Counted from the stretch's first letter, positions 11,242-19,684 are shown. The stretch: DNA of 64,000 nucleotides from Polynucleobacter sp. (GCF_030693775.1 NZ_JAUXZY010000002.1:29361-93360), one strand, 5' to 3'. Numbers and translations: made by a program. Notes: generated by a model not told the origin, from the letters alone.

Positions 11242-12951
11242 TTACTTCTTTGTAGCAGTACTTGCTGGGTTGAGATTCGTCAGGCGGCCACTTTCGGTGC
11301 CTGCTGTTTCATCAATGACAGCATTGATTAGTGCTGGCTTGCCTGCGGCTATTGCCTCAGTCAATGCCTTCTCTAATTCCTGCGGGGTGGTGACGTTGTA
11401 ACCGATCCCACCAAACGCTTCCATCATCTTGTCATAGCGTGCGTTTTTCACGAATACGGTTGGGGCAACATCAGCGCCGCCGGTTGGGTTTACATCGGTA
11501 CCACGGTAAACACCATTGTTATTGAAAATCACAGTGGTGATTGGTAAGTTGTAACGGCAGATGGTCTCGAGTTCCATGCCGCTGAAACCAAAGGCGCTAT
11601 CACCTTCCACTGCGATAACAGGCAAGCCACTGGTAACTGCTGCACCAATCGCATAGCCCATACCAATACCCATAATGCCCCATGTACCGGAGTCAAAGCG
11701 CTTACGTGGCTTGTACATATCGACAATCGAACGGCAATAGTCGAGGGTATTCGCACCTTCGTTAACGAGGTTGACATCGGGGTTTTTCTTCACAACATCA
11801 CGAATCACACGCAATGCACCATGGAAGTTCATTGGCGATGCTTCTTTGGCAAGTGTTTCTGCCATCTTCGCCATGTTCTTGTCTTTCTTCTCATTAATTG
11901 CGCTAATCCACTCTGCGCTTGGCTTAGGTACCGATGCGATACCTTTCAAGAGTTCGCCTACGCATGAGCCAATATCACCAATCAATGGAGCGTCGATTTG
12001 AACGTTGCTATCGACTTCGTTTGCCTGAATATCAATTTGGATAAATTGCTTACGCTCTTTACCCCAAGTCTTGCCTTTGCCGTGAGCAAGCAACCAGTTC
12101 AAGCGGGCGCCAACTAACAACACTGCATCGGCCTCGGCCAAAACGTATGAGCGGGCTGCAGAAGCAGATTGGGGATGGTTATCAGGCAACAAGCCTTTGG
12201 CCATCGACATTGGCAAGTAAGGGATGCCGGATTTTTCGATCAAGGCCTTGATGTCTGCGTCAGCCTGTGCATATGCAGCGCCTTTGCCCAGGAGAATCAA
12301 TGGACGCTTTGCGCCCTTCAATATGTTTAATGCGCGCGCTACTGCATCAGGCGCTGGAATCTGACGAGGCACTGGATCGATTACCTTGAAGATCGATTTC
12401 TTGGCTTCAGCAACCGACAAGGTCTGCGATAAGAGTTGTGCCGGCAAGTCCAAGTAAACGCCGCCTGGACGACCCGATACCGCAGCACGAATCGCACGTG
12501 CAATACCAATGCCGATATCTTCTGCGTGATTAATACGGTAAGCAGCTTTGGCATATGGCTTGGCTGCATTGAGCTGATCCATTTCTTCGTAATCGCCCTG
12601 CTGCAAGTCAACGATCTCGCGTTCGCTTGAGCCGCTAATCAGAATCATTGGGAAGCAGTTCACAGTTGCGTTGGCTAAGGCAGTTAAACCATTCAAAAAA
12701 CCAGGCGCAGAAACGGTCATGCAGATACCAGGCTTCTGTGTCATATAGCCGGCAATGGCTGCGGCATTTCCTGCGTGCTGCTCATGGCGGAAACCAATAA
12801 AGCGCAAGCCTTCAGCTTGAGCTAAGCGGCACAAGTCAGTAATAGGAATGCCCACCAATCCATAAATGGTGTCAATGTCATTTGCCTTAAGGGCGTCGAT
12901 AACGAGATGGAATCCGTCAGTGAGTTCTTGGTTTTGATTGTCGTTTGTCAT
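11242..12951 (-). CDS. oxc: Oxalyl-CoA decarboxylase
   Basis: 569 aa ThDP-dependent enzyme that decarboxylates oxalyl-CoA to formyl-CoA and CO2. The N-terminal Pyr domain has [11 protein letters not shown] and the catalytic glutamate in GFRHEQHAG (Glu57). The central domain has [10 protein letters not shown]. The C-terminal PP domain has the cofactor motif [18 protein letters not shown] ending in NNNGVYRG. Length and motifs match Oxc of Oxalobacter and YfdU of E. coli. It is the first gene of the oxc-frc operon. A 231-nt upstream region carries an FNR-type site, and a Crp/Fnr regulator gene lies just beyond it. No oxalate transporter is seen in the window. Confidence 0.96.
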   Translation of the reverse strand: MTNDNQNQELTDGFHLVIDALKANDIDTIYGLVGIPITDLCRLAQAEGLRFIGFRHEQHAGNAAAIAGYMTQKPGICMTVSAPGFLNGLTALANATVNCFPMILISGSSEREIVDLQQGDYEEMDQLNAAKPYAKAAYRINHAEDIGIGIARAIRAAVSGRPGGVYLDLPAQLLSQTLSVAEAKKSIFKVIDPVPRQIPAPDAVARALNILKGAKRPLILLGKGAAYAQADADIKALIEKSGIPYLPMSMAKGLLPDNHPQSASAARSYVLAEADAVLLVGARLNWLLAHGKGKTWGKERKQFIQIDIQANEVDSNVQIDAPLIGDIGSCVGELLKGIASVPKPSAEWISAINEKKDKNMAKMAETLAKEASPMNFHGALRVIRDVVKKNPDVNLVNEGANTLDYCRSIVDMYKPRKRFDSGTWGIMGIGMGYAIGAAVTSGLPVIAVEGDSAFGFSGMELETICRYNLPITTVIFNNNGVYRGTDVNPTGGADVAPTVFVKNARYDKMMEAFGGIGYNVTTPQELEKALTEAIAAGKPALINAVIDETAGTESGRLTNLNPASTATKK

Positions 12952-13029
12952 AAAAGTTGTATTGGTTAGATTGCTTCACTCCGTTGGCAAGGCAATTTAG
13001 CTTCTGTCTTGTGTCTCCGATTAAAAATG

Positions 13030-13067
13030 CACCTAAACCCAGGGAATTAACAAACTGCATTTAGGTG
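13030..13067 (-). promoter_or_regulatory. Inverted repeat at the predicted 5' end of the oxc mRNA
   Basis: CACCTAAA and TTTAGGTG, eight perfect pairs around a 22-nt loop. The start-proximal arm (13060-13067) coincides with the transcription start deduced from the promoter (about 13066). The oxc message would therefore begin with a stem-loop, a feature known to protect mRNA 5' ends; alternatively it is a regulator-binding site. Confidence 0.5.
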
Positions 13068-13072
13068 GATGC

Positions 13073-13114
13073 ATCTTAGGCTTGGGGGTGTAGATCAGCA
13101 TTGACTTGCGTCAA
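13073..13114 (-). promoter_or_regulatory. Predicted FNR-type class II promoter of oxc
   Basis: TTGACTTGCGTCAA (13101-13114) has perfect TTGAC/GTCAA arms with a 4-base spacer, the geometry of Crp/Fnr-family boxes of the FNR class. Reading the minus strand, a -10-like TAAGAT (13073-13078) lies so that the palindrome centre is at -41.5 relative to a start at about 13066, which is the class II activator position. There is no need for a separate -35. The site lies between the Crp/Fnr-type gene and oxc. Geometry was counted by hand. Confidence 0.65.
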
Positions 13115-13182
13115 TTTCCTTTTAATTCCAATAAAAACAAGGCTTAGAGCCTGCTGGAGGCAAAGCCAAATCCATATAAAAA

Positions 13183-13800
13183 CTAGACAAATAGATCTTT
13201 GTGCTTTGTTTTTAGGCGACTTAGGGTCTCGGGGGACAAATTCAAATAGGCTGCAAGCTCTTTTTTGGGTAAAAGTCCAAAAAGGCTCTCGTACTTACGC
13301 AGAAAGCGCTCCACGCGGCCTGGTGCATCGAGCATATGCAAGGTAATGGTGTGGGCCATGATTTCACTCATCAGGCGCATTACCTCAAACTCAAAACTCT
13401 CTTTGAGGGGAACATGATTCTCTAGGAACTCAGTCCACTTTTTCATGGGCATGCGCGCAACCCTAGCCTTGGTAACGCAAGCAATACTGTAAGGGGCAGA
13501 CTTCTTGAGGCGCCATGCGGCATAGCTGGTTTCGATGTCTTTTTCGATCGAAAAACGCAAGATCATTTCTTTTGCATCCGAACTTGAAACGATGCGCTTC
13601 AAAATACCATCCAAAATAAAGTACTGCTCCATTTGATGGTCGCCCTGGTGCAACAAAATCTCTGATTTTTTTAGGTCAGAAATCACCAGATGGCGCTCTA
13701 GTTCGGCCATGCTTGCTGGATCCAGATGCTGCAAGACGATGTTTTGACTCAGCTGCAAGCGAATCAGGTTTTTTTCGAGGTGTTTGTCTAGTACTGTCAT
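13183..13800 (-). CDS. Crp/Fnr-family transcriptional regulator, cysteine-poor
   Basis: 205 aa. Residues ~25-120 form a cyclic-nucleotide-binding-like beta-roll (HQGDHQMEQYFILDGILKR), followed by a long dimerisation helix and a C-terminal winged helix (KKELAAYLNLSPETLSRLK, ~179-197). The recognition helix has Glu191, Ser194 and Arg195 in the E-xx-SR pattern used by FNR to read TTGA half-sites. It has a single cysteine, so it cannot hold the N-terminal [4Fe-4S] cluster of FNR, and it also lacks a clear cAMP-binding signature. Its ligand is unknown. It is encoded upstream of oxc on the same strand, and the FNR-type box lies between them, making oxc its probable target. Confidence 0.85.
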   Translation of the reverse strand: MTVLDKHLEKNLIRLQLSQNIVLQHLDPASMAELERHLVISDLKKSEILLHQGDHQMEQYFILDGILKRIVSSSDAKEMILRFSIEKDIETSYAAWRLKKSAPYSIACVTKARVARMPMKKWTEFLENHVPLKESFEFEVMRLMSEIMAHTITLHMLDAPGRVERFLRKYESLFGLLPKKELAAYLNLSPETLSRLKTKHKDLFV

Positions 13801-13824
13801 GTTTATTATTGTTTTTACTATGCC

Positions 13825-13853
13825 ATTGTAGGCTCAGTTAGTAAAAACCCCAA
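13825..13853 (-). promoter_or_regulatory. Candidate sigma-70 promoter of the Crp/Fnr-type gene
   Basis: On the minus strand TTGGGG and TACAAT are separated by 17 bases, about 25 nt before the ATG. The -10 matches consensus at five of six positions and the -35 at its first three. The start is therefore near the gene, with a short leader and no evident Shine-Dalgarno. Confidence 0.4.
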
Positions 13854-13875
13854 TATTTGGAGGTCTTAAATGCAG

Positions 13876-13881
13876 TAGAAT
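13876..13881 (+). promoter_or_regulatory. Candidate -10 element for the riboswitch-btu transcript
   Basis: TAGAAT lies just upstream of the first conserved riboswitch helix, at a distance that would start the transcript a few bases before the aptamer. I see no good -35, so this is tentative. Confidence 0.3.
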
Positions 13882-13887
13882 TGAAAT

Positions 13888-14072
13888 GTTATGGTGCTTT
13901 ATTGCATTGCAATAAAGTTAAACGGGAAACACTACTCAAACGTGTGCTGCCCCCGCAACGGTAAGCAAATGTGCCTTGTAGCGAGGTACGGAGAACTTGG
14001 ATATAGCCACTGTGCGCGTCAATCGCATGGGAAGGTCAAGTTCTTAAATTTGCCAGCCCGGATACCGGCCAA
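13888..14072 (+). ncRNA. Cobalamin riboswitch
   Basis: The conserved blocks occur in the right order: GGTGCTTT at the first helix, AAACGGGAAAC, then TGCTGCCCCCGCAACGGTAAGC, and the B12 box at the 3' end, GCCAGCCCGGATACCGGCC. Cobalamin (adenosyl- or other forms) binding normally lowers expression of the downstream uptake genes, here btuB-btuF-btuC-btuD. The 165 nt between the aptamer and the btuB ATG, which hold no other gene, must contain the expression platform. I see no clear intrinsic terminator there, so control of translation is more likely than termination (inference). Confidence 0.95.
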
Positions 14073-14237
14073 AACAGGTGGAATTTTGCGGACGGGGATC
14101 CTTCGCGCGCCGATAGAAGCGTTCGTACGGATTCCGTGCGCCGCACATATTGACGTTCTGGACTCACGCCCATGAAGTTCTGTTCGACTCGGCTAACGGG
14201 GAAGTTGGCCTGGTGATTCGACGGCAGAAGGTTCATC

Positions 14238-16172
14238 ATGAAACAGCAGTTCAGAAATACCCAGTGCAGATTTGCGCTGTTAGCAACGCTTTTATCGAGT
14301 GCTATTCCATTTCAAAACGCAGCAGCACAAGCATCATCGGTATCGGTATCCAATTCAGCAGACCCGCTCAATCCAATTGTTGTCACGGCAACACGAACAC
14401 CCACTAAGGCAAGTGATGTTCTTGCAGACAATATCTACATTGGCCCAGAGGAAATTGCACAGGCAGGACAAACTAGCCTAGTGGAATTACTTCAGAGGCA
14501 ACGGGGCGTCGAGATTACTGGTGGCACGGGTAGCGGGGGTAGCGGCACGAGCGTTTTCTTAAGGGGTACCAGCAACCAACAAACCTTACTCTTGATTGAC
14601 GGCGTTCGCGTTGAGGCAGGCTTTTTGGGTGGGCCATCATGGTCCGCCATTCCCCTTGCAATCATTGACCACATTGAAATTGTTTTTGGGCCACAAAGCA
14701 GTCTTTATGGTTCAGATGCCATCGGCGGCGTCATTCAAATCTTTACAAAAACAGGGGATGGGCCCTTTCAGGCAAGCGCATCGACTGGATACGGCACCTA
14801 TGGAACAACCATCTCAGAGGCTGGGCTATATGGCCGCGGGGGTGAAGATGGAAAGATAAAGTATTCCATCAGCGCTACTCAAGAAGTTTCATCGGGCTTT
14901 AATCTAATTGCAAAAAATAATCCATTTCGCTCAAGCTCCAACACTAGCCAAAATATGGGCTATACAAGGGATGGCGGCACAGGAAAAATTAGTTACGAGC
15001 TTGGCAAAGGCCAGGAAGTCGGATTGCAATTTTTTGCCAGCCGACTGAAATCCCAGGCTTCAGCAGATCCAACCACGCTTGCAGAGTCGATAGGTAGTGT
15101 CAGTAGTTTTTCAGTTTTCTCTAGAAATCAGATTACAGATATTTGGAAGAGTTATCTACAGGCATCTCAGTCATATGACTCTGGCCAAAATTTGTTTTAT
15201 AACTCCCTTTACAACACCAAGCAAAATATTTACACATGGCAAAACGATATTCAAATTGGGAAAGATATTCTTCAGCTATTAGCTGAGCGAAGAACGCAAA
15301 ATGTTTTCTCTGATGATGTCAATTACAACACCTCCTTCCAGCAGGAGCAGTTTTCGCAAACACGAAATACCAATTCGCTCGCCGGCCTATATCAACTAAA
15401 TCGAGGGCCGCATTTAGCGAATCTTTCGTTTAGGAATGATGGCATTACAGGCTATGGCTCTCAAAATACCGGCGGAGTTTCTTATGGATACTTCTTTACG
15501 AAACAGCTGAGAATAAATGTCAATTATGGAACCGGCTTTCGAGCCCCAACATTCAACGACCTCTACTACCCAGGGTACGGCAACACCAATATTCAAGCAG
15601 AAAAAAGTAAAAATACCGAGGCGGGTATTCACTATGAGTCCCGTACATATGATGCCCGAATCGTTGCCTATAACAACACGATTACCAATTTAATTCAATC
15701 GTCTGGTAGCAATACCAGCGCCTGCGCCCCAGGTGTTTATGGCACCTCTGGATGCGCGACCAATGTTGGGGCTGCCAAAATTACAGGCCTCTCGATTGGC
15801 GGGGCTTTAAGAACAGGAAATTTCAGTCTCAGAGGCTCATTCGATCAACAAAACCCAATTAATGAAACATCGGGCGAGGTATTAGCAAGGCGAGCAAAGC
15901 AATTTGGAAATGCGGGAATTGACTACCAAAAAGGCTTGATCAAAGCTGGAGTGGAAGGAAGCTTTGTAGGAACACGCTATGACAGCTATCCTGCCGGCGC
16001 AGCAATGGGAGGGTATGCAGTATTTAATCTCTATGGAGATTATCAATTAATGCGGGATTTATCTCTTTTTGCTCGCTGGAATAATGTATTCAACAAAGAC
16101 TATCAATTGAGTTATGGATATAACACGCCAGGTTCAAATATCTTCGTTGGCCTACGTTATGCGATGAAGTAA
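14238..16172 (+). CDS. btuB: TonB-dependent vitamin B12 receptor
   Basis: 644 aa outer-membrane receptor. It begins with a signal peptide ending near QNAAAQA (~residue 31). A TonB-box-like NPIVVTATRTPT follows at ~47-58. The plug domain has LLQRQRGVEITGGTGSG, FLRGTSNQQTLLLIDGVR and SLYGSDAIGGVIQIFT, all standard for BtuB. The remaining ~450 residues form the 22-stranded barrel, with a typical WNNVFNKDYQLSYGYN near the end. An AGAAGG ribosome site precedes the ATG. The upstream cobalamin riboswitch makes B12 the substrate with good confidence. It is the first gene of the btuB-F-C-D unit. Confidence 0.93.
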   Translation: MKQQFRNTQCRFALLATLLSSAIPFQNAAAQASSVSVSNSADPLNPIVVTATRTPTKASDVLADNIYIGPEEIAQAGQTSLVELLQRQRGVEITGGTGSGGSGTSVFLRGTSNQQTLLLIDGVRVEAGFLGGPSWSAIPLAIIDHIEIVFGPQSSLYGSDAIGGVIQIFTKTGDGPFQASASTGYGTYGTTISEAGLYGRGGEDGKIKYSISATQEVSSGFNLIAKNNPFRSSSNTSQNMGYTRDGGTGKISYELGKGQEVGLQFFASRLKSQASADPTTLAESIGSVSSFSVFSRNQITDIWKSYLQASQSYDSGQNLFYNSLYNTKQNIYTWQNDIQIGKDILQLLAERRTQNVFSDDVNYNTSFQQEQFSQTRNTNSLAGLYQLNRGPHLANLSFRNDGITGYGSQNTGGVSYGYFFTKQLRINVNYGTGFRAPTFNDLYYPGYGNTNIQAEKSKNTEAGIHYESRTYDARIVAYNNTITNLIQSSGSNTSACAPGVYGTSGCATNVGAAKITGLSIGGALRTGNFSLRGSFDQQNPINETSGEVLARRAKQFGNAGIDYQKGLIKAGVEGSFVGTRYDSYPAGAAMGGYAVFNLYGDYQLMRDLSLFARWNNVFNKDYQLSYGYNTPGSNIFVGLRYAMK

Positions 16173-16181
16173 TTTTTGCAC

Positions 16182-17072
16182 ATGAATATCACACGACAAA
16201 AGCGGAGCAAGAATTTACTGCTTAGTATTGCAGTGTGCTTTTTATTTGTCAGCACTTACACATCAGCAAGCATTGCTATCAATGATGATCGGGGAAGTGA
16301 GATTCGTCTGGCGAGCCCCGCCCAGCGCGTAGTCAGCATGCTGCCCTCTCTGACTGAGTCTGTTTGCTCTCTGGGTAAGTGTTCGGTTTTGGTTGGAGTC
16401 GATCGATTCTCCAATTGGCCCAAGTCCGTTGATGCTTTGCCACGCTTGGGCGGTATTGCCGATGCAAACATTGAGGGGATTGTTCGCCTAAAGCCAGACT
16501 TAGTCTTGGTTGAAAAATCATCCCCTCTGATTGCGCGCTTGCAGTCTTTGGGTGTTTCAGTAATGGCATTTGATGTCCAGTCGATGGCCGATGTGCAGCG
16601 CACCTTACGGAAGTTGGATGTGGTTTTAGGCTCTACTGAATCAGGCGCTGTATGGGAACGCATCCAACTGGATATTGCTCGGGCGAGTCGCGCCTTATCG
16701 CCTTCGCAAAAAGCTGCGCGCGTTTATTTTGAAGTAAACCCGGCGCCATTTGCCGCCGGCAAAACGTCCTTCATTGGCGAATTACTCGATCGACTGGGTA
16801 TGCAAAACATTGCTACGGAAAAGATGGGGGCGTTTCCGAAGATCAATCCAGAGTTTGTAGTTCAGTCCAGGCCCGATTTGATTATGACGACTGAAGCTTC
16901 GGCGAAACAATTGGCACAGCGGCCCGGCTGGAAATCCATTCCAGCGATTCAGAGCAATCGGATCTGCTTCTTTTCGGCAGCACAAAGTGACGTACTGGTT
17001 CGCCCTGGCCCGCGCATGGGTGAAGCGGCAAGCCTTATCGCGGATTGCGCGATGAAGTCACTGCCCAAGTGA
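16182..17072 (+). CDS. btuF: Periplasmic cobalamin-binding protein of the B12 ABC importer
   Basis: About 296 aa. The N-terminus is a signal peptide (basic MNITRQKRSKN, then a hydrophobic stretch to about TYTSASIA). The mature protein is a class III periplasmic-binding fold: RVVSMLPSLTESVCSLG, VGVDRFSNWP, LKPDLVLV and the second lobe RPDLIMTTEAS. It delivers B12 to the BtuC2D2 importer. The ORF track starts at a TTG (16176), but the ATG two codons later is the more natural start, 9 nt after the btuB stop. It overlaps or abuts btuC depending on the btuC start. Confidence 0.88.
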   Translation: MNITRQKRSKNLLLSIAVCFLFVSTYTSASIAINDDRGSEIRLASPAQRVVSMLPSLTESVCSLGKCSVLVGVDRFSNWPKSVDALPRLGGIADANIEGIVRLKPDLVLVEKSSPLIARLQSLGVSVMAFDVQSMADVQRTLRKLDVVLGSTESGAVWERIQLDIARASRALSPSQKAARVYFEVNPAPFAAGKTSFIGELLDRLGMQNIATEKMGAFPKINPEFVVQSRPDLIMTTEASAKQLAQRPGWKSIPAIQSNRICFFSAAQSDVLVRPGPRMGEAASLIADCAMKSLPK

Positions 17073-17083
17073 TAGTCTGCGGT

Positions 17084-18052
17084 ATGCGCCCTACTTTATT
17101 GCCCCGTGTTCTGGCCTTGCTGGTGATCAGCATTGCATTGCTATGCTTGGGTGCATTACTGGGTAGTGGTGGATTTGCCTGGAGTACTGACGCTGCAATT
17201 GTTTTTGACATCCGTGTGCCGCGCTCAGCCGGGGCATGGCTGGCAGGTGCACTACTAGGCTTAGCCGGTGCGATTGCGCAAGGTGTATTTCGTAATCCCT
17301 TGGCTGATCCGTATTTGCTTGGTAGTGCGTCTGGAGCCTTAATGGGGGTTGCGCTTGTTTTAGGTTTTTCTCAGGCGATGACGGATTCTGGGATTGATTT
17401 GATTGGACTGAACAGCGGTGCTTTTATTGGTGCACTCGTGGGCGTTGTTGCGGCGCTGATTCTGGCTGGTGGTTATCGCAGTTCCTTGCGACTTTTACTA
17501 TCGGGTGTCGTAATTAGCGTCATCCTTGGCGCCGGCAATGCACTCTTTACCTTTGTTCGCCCCGACCTCTATCAGCGCTTTCAGGCATTCATGCTCGGCA
17601 ACACTAGTCTGCTGGATTGGTATGGCGTCTTGCTCATGCTCTTGGTTTGGCTTGCGTGTATCGCAATCGCATTACTCTTGAGTGCGGCATTAAATGCCCT
17701 GAGTCTTGGAGAAAGTACTGCTAAAACGCTTGGCCTTCCGATTGATCAAATGCGCCTGGGTTTAATTGCTGTTCTTGCGCTGGCTACAGGTGCGGCCGTT
17801 GCGCAAACTGGGCTGATTGCATTCATCGGCCTTGCAGCACCCCACTTGGTTCGGCGCTTTGCCAATGGCTCGCAGCGCATGCATCTGCTGATGTCTAGCT
17901 TGGCAGGTGGCATCCTATTGCTGGCCTCCGATTTACTAGCGCGTACGGTCTTAGCCCCCCTGGAACTTCCCGTTGGAATAGTTACTGCAGTACTGGGAGG
18001 CTCTTATTTGCTGTTATTACTTCGGCGTCAGACTTTAGGGATGAGCACATGA
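17084..18052 (+). CDS. btuC: Cobalamin ABC transporter permease (FecCD family)
   Basis: About 322 aa, almost entirely hydrophobic, with roughly ten membrane helices. FecCD/BtuC signatures are seen: VPRSAGAWLAGALLGLAGAIAQG, NPLADPYLLGSASGA, and FIGLAAPHLVRRF, the last being the loop that contacts the ATPase. It forms the inner-membrane channel for B12. The track extends the ORF upstream to a TTG inside btuF (17045); I prefer the ATG at 17084, 11 nt after the btuF stop, which begins directly before the first membrane helix. A GTG at 17069 is another option. The stop overlaps the btuD start (ATGA). Confidence 0.88.
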   Translation: MRPTLLPRVLALLVISIALLCLGALLGSGGFAWSTDAAIVFDIRVPRSAGAWLAGALLGLAGAIAQGVFRNPLADPYLLGSASGALMGVALVLGFSQAMTDSGIDLIGLNSGAFIGALVGVVAALILAGGYRSSLRLLLSGVVISVILGAGNALFTFVRPDLYQRFQAFMLGNTSLLDWYGVLLMLLVWLACIAIALLLSAALNALSLGESTAKTLGLPIDQMRLGLIAVLALATGAAVAQTGLIAFIGLAAPHLVRRFANGSQRMHLLMSSLAGGILLLASDLLARTVLAPLELPVGIVTAVLGGSYLLLLLRRQTLGMST

Positions 18053-18819
18053 GCCAAATAGAGCTACGCAATGTGTCTTTATCCCGAAATAACACCGTTA
18101 TTTTGCAAAACATGAATTTGATCATCCCCGGGGGTGAGTGGACTAGCATTGTTGGTCCAAATGGAGCAGGCAAATCCACCCTCGCTCAGGCCCTTGCTGG
18201 ACTCTTGCAATATGAGGGCTCGATTCAGATTGGGGGAGCAGAGCTGCATTCGATTACAAACAAGGCACGCGCGCAACAGATTGCATGGCTTGAGCAAGCA
18301 ATGGCAACACCGGATAGCCTTGATTTTGGTCTGCGGGTATACGACATTCCGATGCTAGGTCGGTTACCCCATCAAAACTGGCTTTCTATTCCAAGTGCTG
18401 AAGATCACCTTGTGGTGGAAGAAGTGATGCGTCAAACGGCCGTGTGGGATTTGCGCGAGCGCTTTTTTAGTCAGCTCTCGGGGGGCGAGCGCCAGCGTGT
18501 TTTACTAGCTAGGCTCTTTGCTACTCAAGCCAGCATTCTCCTGATGGATGAGCCGATTGCCAACCTAGATCCGCCGCATCAAGCCGATTGGCTGCAATGG
18601 CAAACTACGCTCTCCGGTCAGGGCAAAACCAGCATCACCGTTTTGCATGAAATTCAGTTTGCCTTACAGGCCGAAAACCTGATTCTTGTGGGCAATAAAG
18701 GGGTCTATCACCAAGGCAAAAGTGATGATCCACTAACCCATCAGGCTTTAATTGACCTATTTGACGGCCGCATTGAGCTAAGTAAGCTAGGCAATCGCTG
18801 GGTTGCCCTGGCTCGCTAG
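18049..18819 (+). CDS. btuD: Cobalamin ABC transporter ATP-binding protein
   Basis: 256 aa ABC ATPase with Walker A GPNGAGKST (~38-46), Q-loop region, signature LSGGERQRVLLARL (~143) and Walker B ILLMDEPIANLDPPHQ (~164). The switch histidine is in TVLHEIQFAL. It energises the BtuC permease. Its start overlaps the btuC stop by four bases, so translation is coupled. It is the last gene of the riboswitch-controlled set. Because the close family also imports haem and siderophores, substrate assignment depends on the riboswitch and btuB. Confidence 0.9.
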   Translation: MSQIELRNVSLSRNNTVILQNMNLIIPGGEWTSIVGPNGAGKSTLAQALAGLLQYEGSIQIGGAELHSITNKARAQQIAWLEQAMATPDSLDFGLRVYDIPMLGRLPHQNWLSIPSAEDHLVVEEVMRQTAVWDLRERFFSQLSGGERQRVLLARLFATQASILLMDEPIANLDPPHQADWLQWQTTLSGQGKTSITVLHEIQFALQAENLILVGNKGVYHQGKSDDPLTHQALIDLFDGRIELSKLGNRWVALAR

Positions 18820-18874
18820 TCAAGCTGGCATTTGAGCAATGCTCATGGCCAAATTCAGGGGCTACAATGGAGTT

Positions 18875-19153
18875 ATGAGCGATGCATTCCAGTCCGCCGA
18901 GTCCTCCTTGGGTAATTTAAACCAAGCGATAGCTCGCCTAAAAGACAAACTTACTTTGGCTACAAAAGCCATAGAAGAGGCACGCCAAGATCGCGCGCGA
19001 CTCGAAACCAAGATAGCCGATGCGCAAAATCGCATTCAACACATTTTGAGCCGACTGCCCGAGCAAAACGATACGCGGCAACTGAACTTGCTAGCAACGG
19101 ACGAACCTAACCCCACCATTTCAGGCGATGATCATGAGCCAACAACGCATTGA
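18875..19153 (+). CDS. Small coiled-coil protein upstream of zapA
   Basis: 92 aa from the ATG at 18875 (MSDAFQSAESSL). The ORF track begins 12 codons earlier at 18839, but those residues look unlike the family and a GGAG lies just before 18875. Residues ~12-60 are predicted by eye to be one continuous coiled coil (LNQAIARLKDKLTLATKAIE, with heptad spacing). Small coiled-coil proteins like this are commonly encoded just before zapA in beta- and gammaproteobacteria and are sometimes called ZapB-like or TIGR02449-like. A role at the divisome with ZapA is plausible but unproven. Its end overlaps the start of zapA. Confidence 0.75.
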   Translation: MSDAFQSAESSLGNLNQAIARLKDKLTLATKAIEEARQDRARLETKIADAQNRIQHILSRLPEQNDTRQLNLLATDEPNPTISGDDHEPTTH

Positions 19154-19502
19154 AGTCACGCTCGCCGGTCAAAAAATCACGCTTGCCACTACCACTGAGC
19201 ATGAGCCCCTATTGCGCGAGGCCTGCACCTTGGTTGACGAACAAATTCAGCTAGCGATTACAGGTGGTAACCGCAGCATCGAGCGTGCCACCATGATGGC
19301 TGCCCTGAAGCTTGCCGGTGATCTGATTTCAAGTAAACGTCTGGCCGCAGATACTGCTGCGCAGCTATCAATGCAATCCGCTGCAATCCATCCAGATGAG
19401 GTAGCTCGGCTCGAAGCGGAAATCAAAGGCCTCGAGTTACAAGTGGATGCATTGCTGCAAACCCTTTCCCTGCCTGGCTCGCCAAGGCCAATAGATCTTT
19501 GA
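19134..19502 (+). CDS. zapA: Cell division protein ZapA
   Basis: About 122 aa. ZapA cross-links FtsZ filaments at the division ring. The globular N-terminus is IEVTLAGQKITLATTTEHEPLLREA, followed by the family's ATMMAALKLAGDLI helix and a C-terminal coiled coil (EVARLEAEIKGLELQVDALL). I chose the ATG at 19134, which has AGG at a good distance; an in-frame ATG two codons upstream (19128) is possible. It overlaps the coiled-coil gene by 20 bases and is followed directly by 6S RNA, a gene order conserved across Proteobacteria. Confidence 0.92.
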   Translation: MSQQRIEVTLAGQKITLATTTEHEPLLREACTLVDEQIQLAITGGNRSIERATMMAALKLAGDLISSKRLAADTAAQLSMQSAAIHPDEVARLEAEIKGLELQVDALLQTLSLPGSPRPIDL

Positions 19503-19684
19503 ACCGATGCGCAAGCATACGGAGCGATCTTTGCAATGTGGGCGTGAGCGTTTCGCAACCGTACAGTGGCAGCCTCGAGCTGTTCACTCCCTGCGCTGCT
19601 TAGTGCACCCGAAGCATGGCGGCCGCTCCACCTTGAACCCGAGGGTTCAGGATAAGGGCCTAGCGGCTAAGGCGGGGAATTCAG
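19500..19684 (+). ncRNA. ssrS: 6S RNA
   Basis: No protein gene fits this GC-rich stretch between zapA and the TauE gene. It contains CACCTTGAACCCGAGGGTTC, close to the 3' domain hallmark CACCTTGAACCAAGGGTTCA of E. coli 6S RNA, followed by an AGCGGC-rich 3' strand. The location directly after zapA is the usual place for ssrS. 6S RNA mimics an open promoter and sequesters sigma-70 RNA polymerase in stationary phase. Ends are approximate because I could not fold the terminal stem with confidence. Confidence 0.85.

Noticed and set aside
13891-14175. 94-aa plus-strand ORF upstream of btuB
   Set aside because: It lies across the cobalamin riboswitch; its bases are explained by conserved RNA blocks and the B12 box, and the protein resembles nothing.
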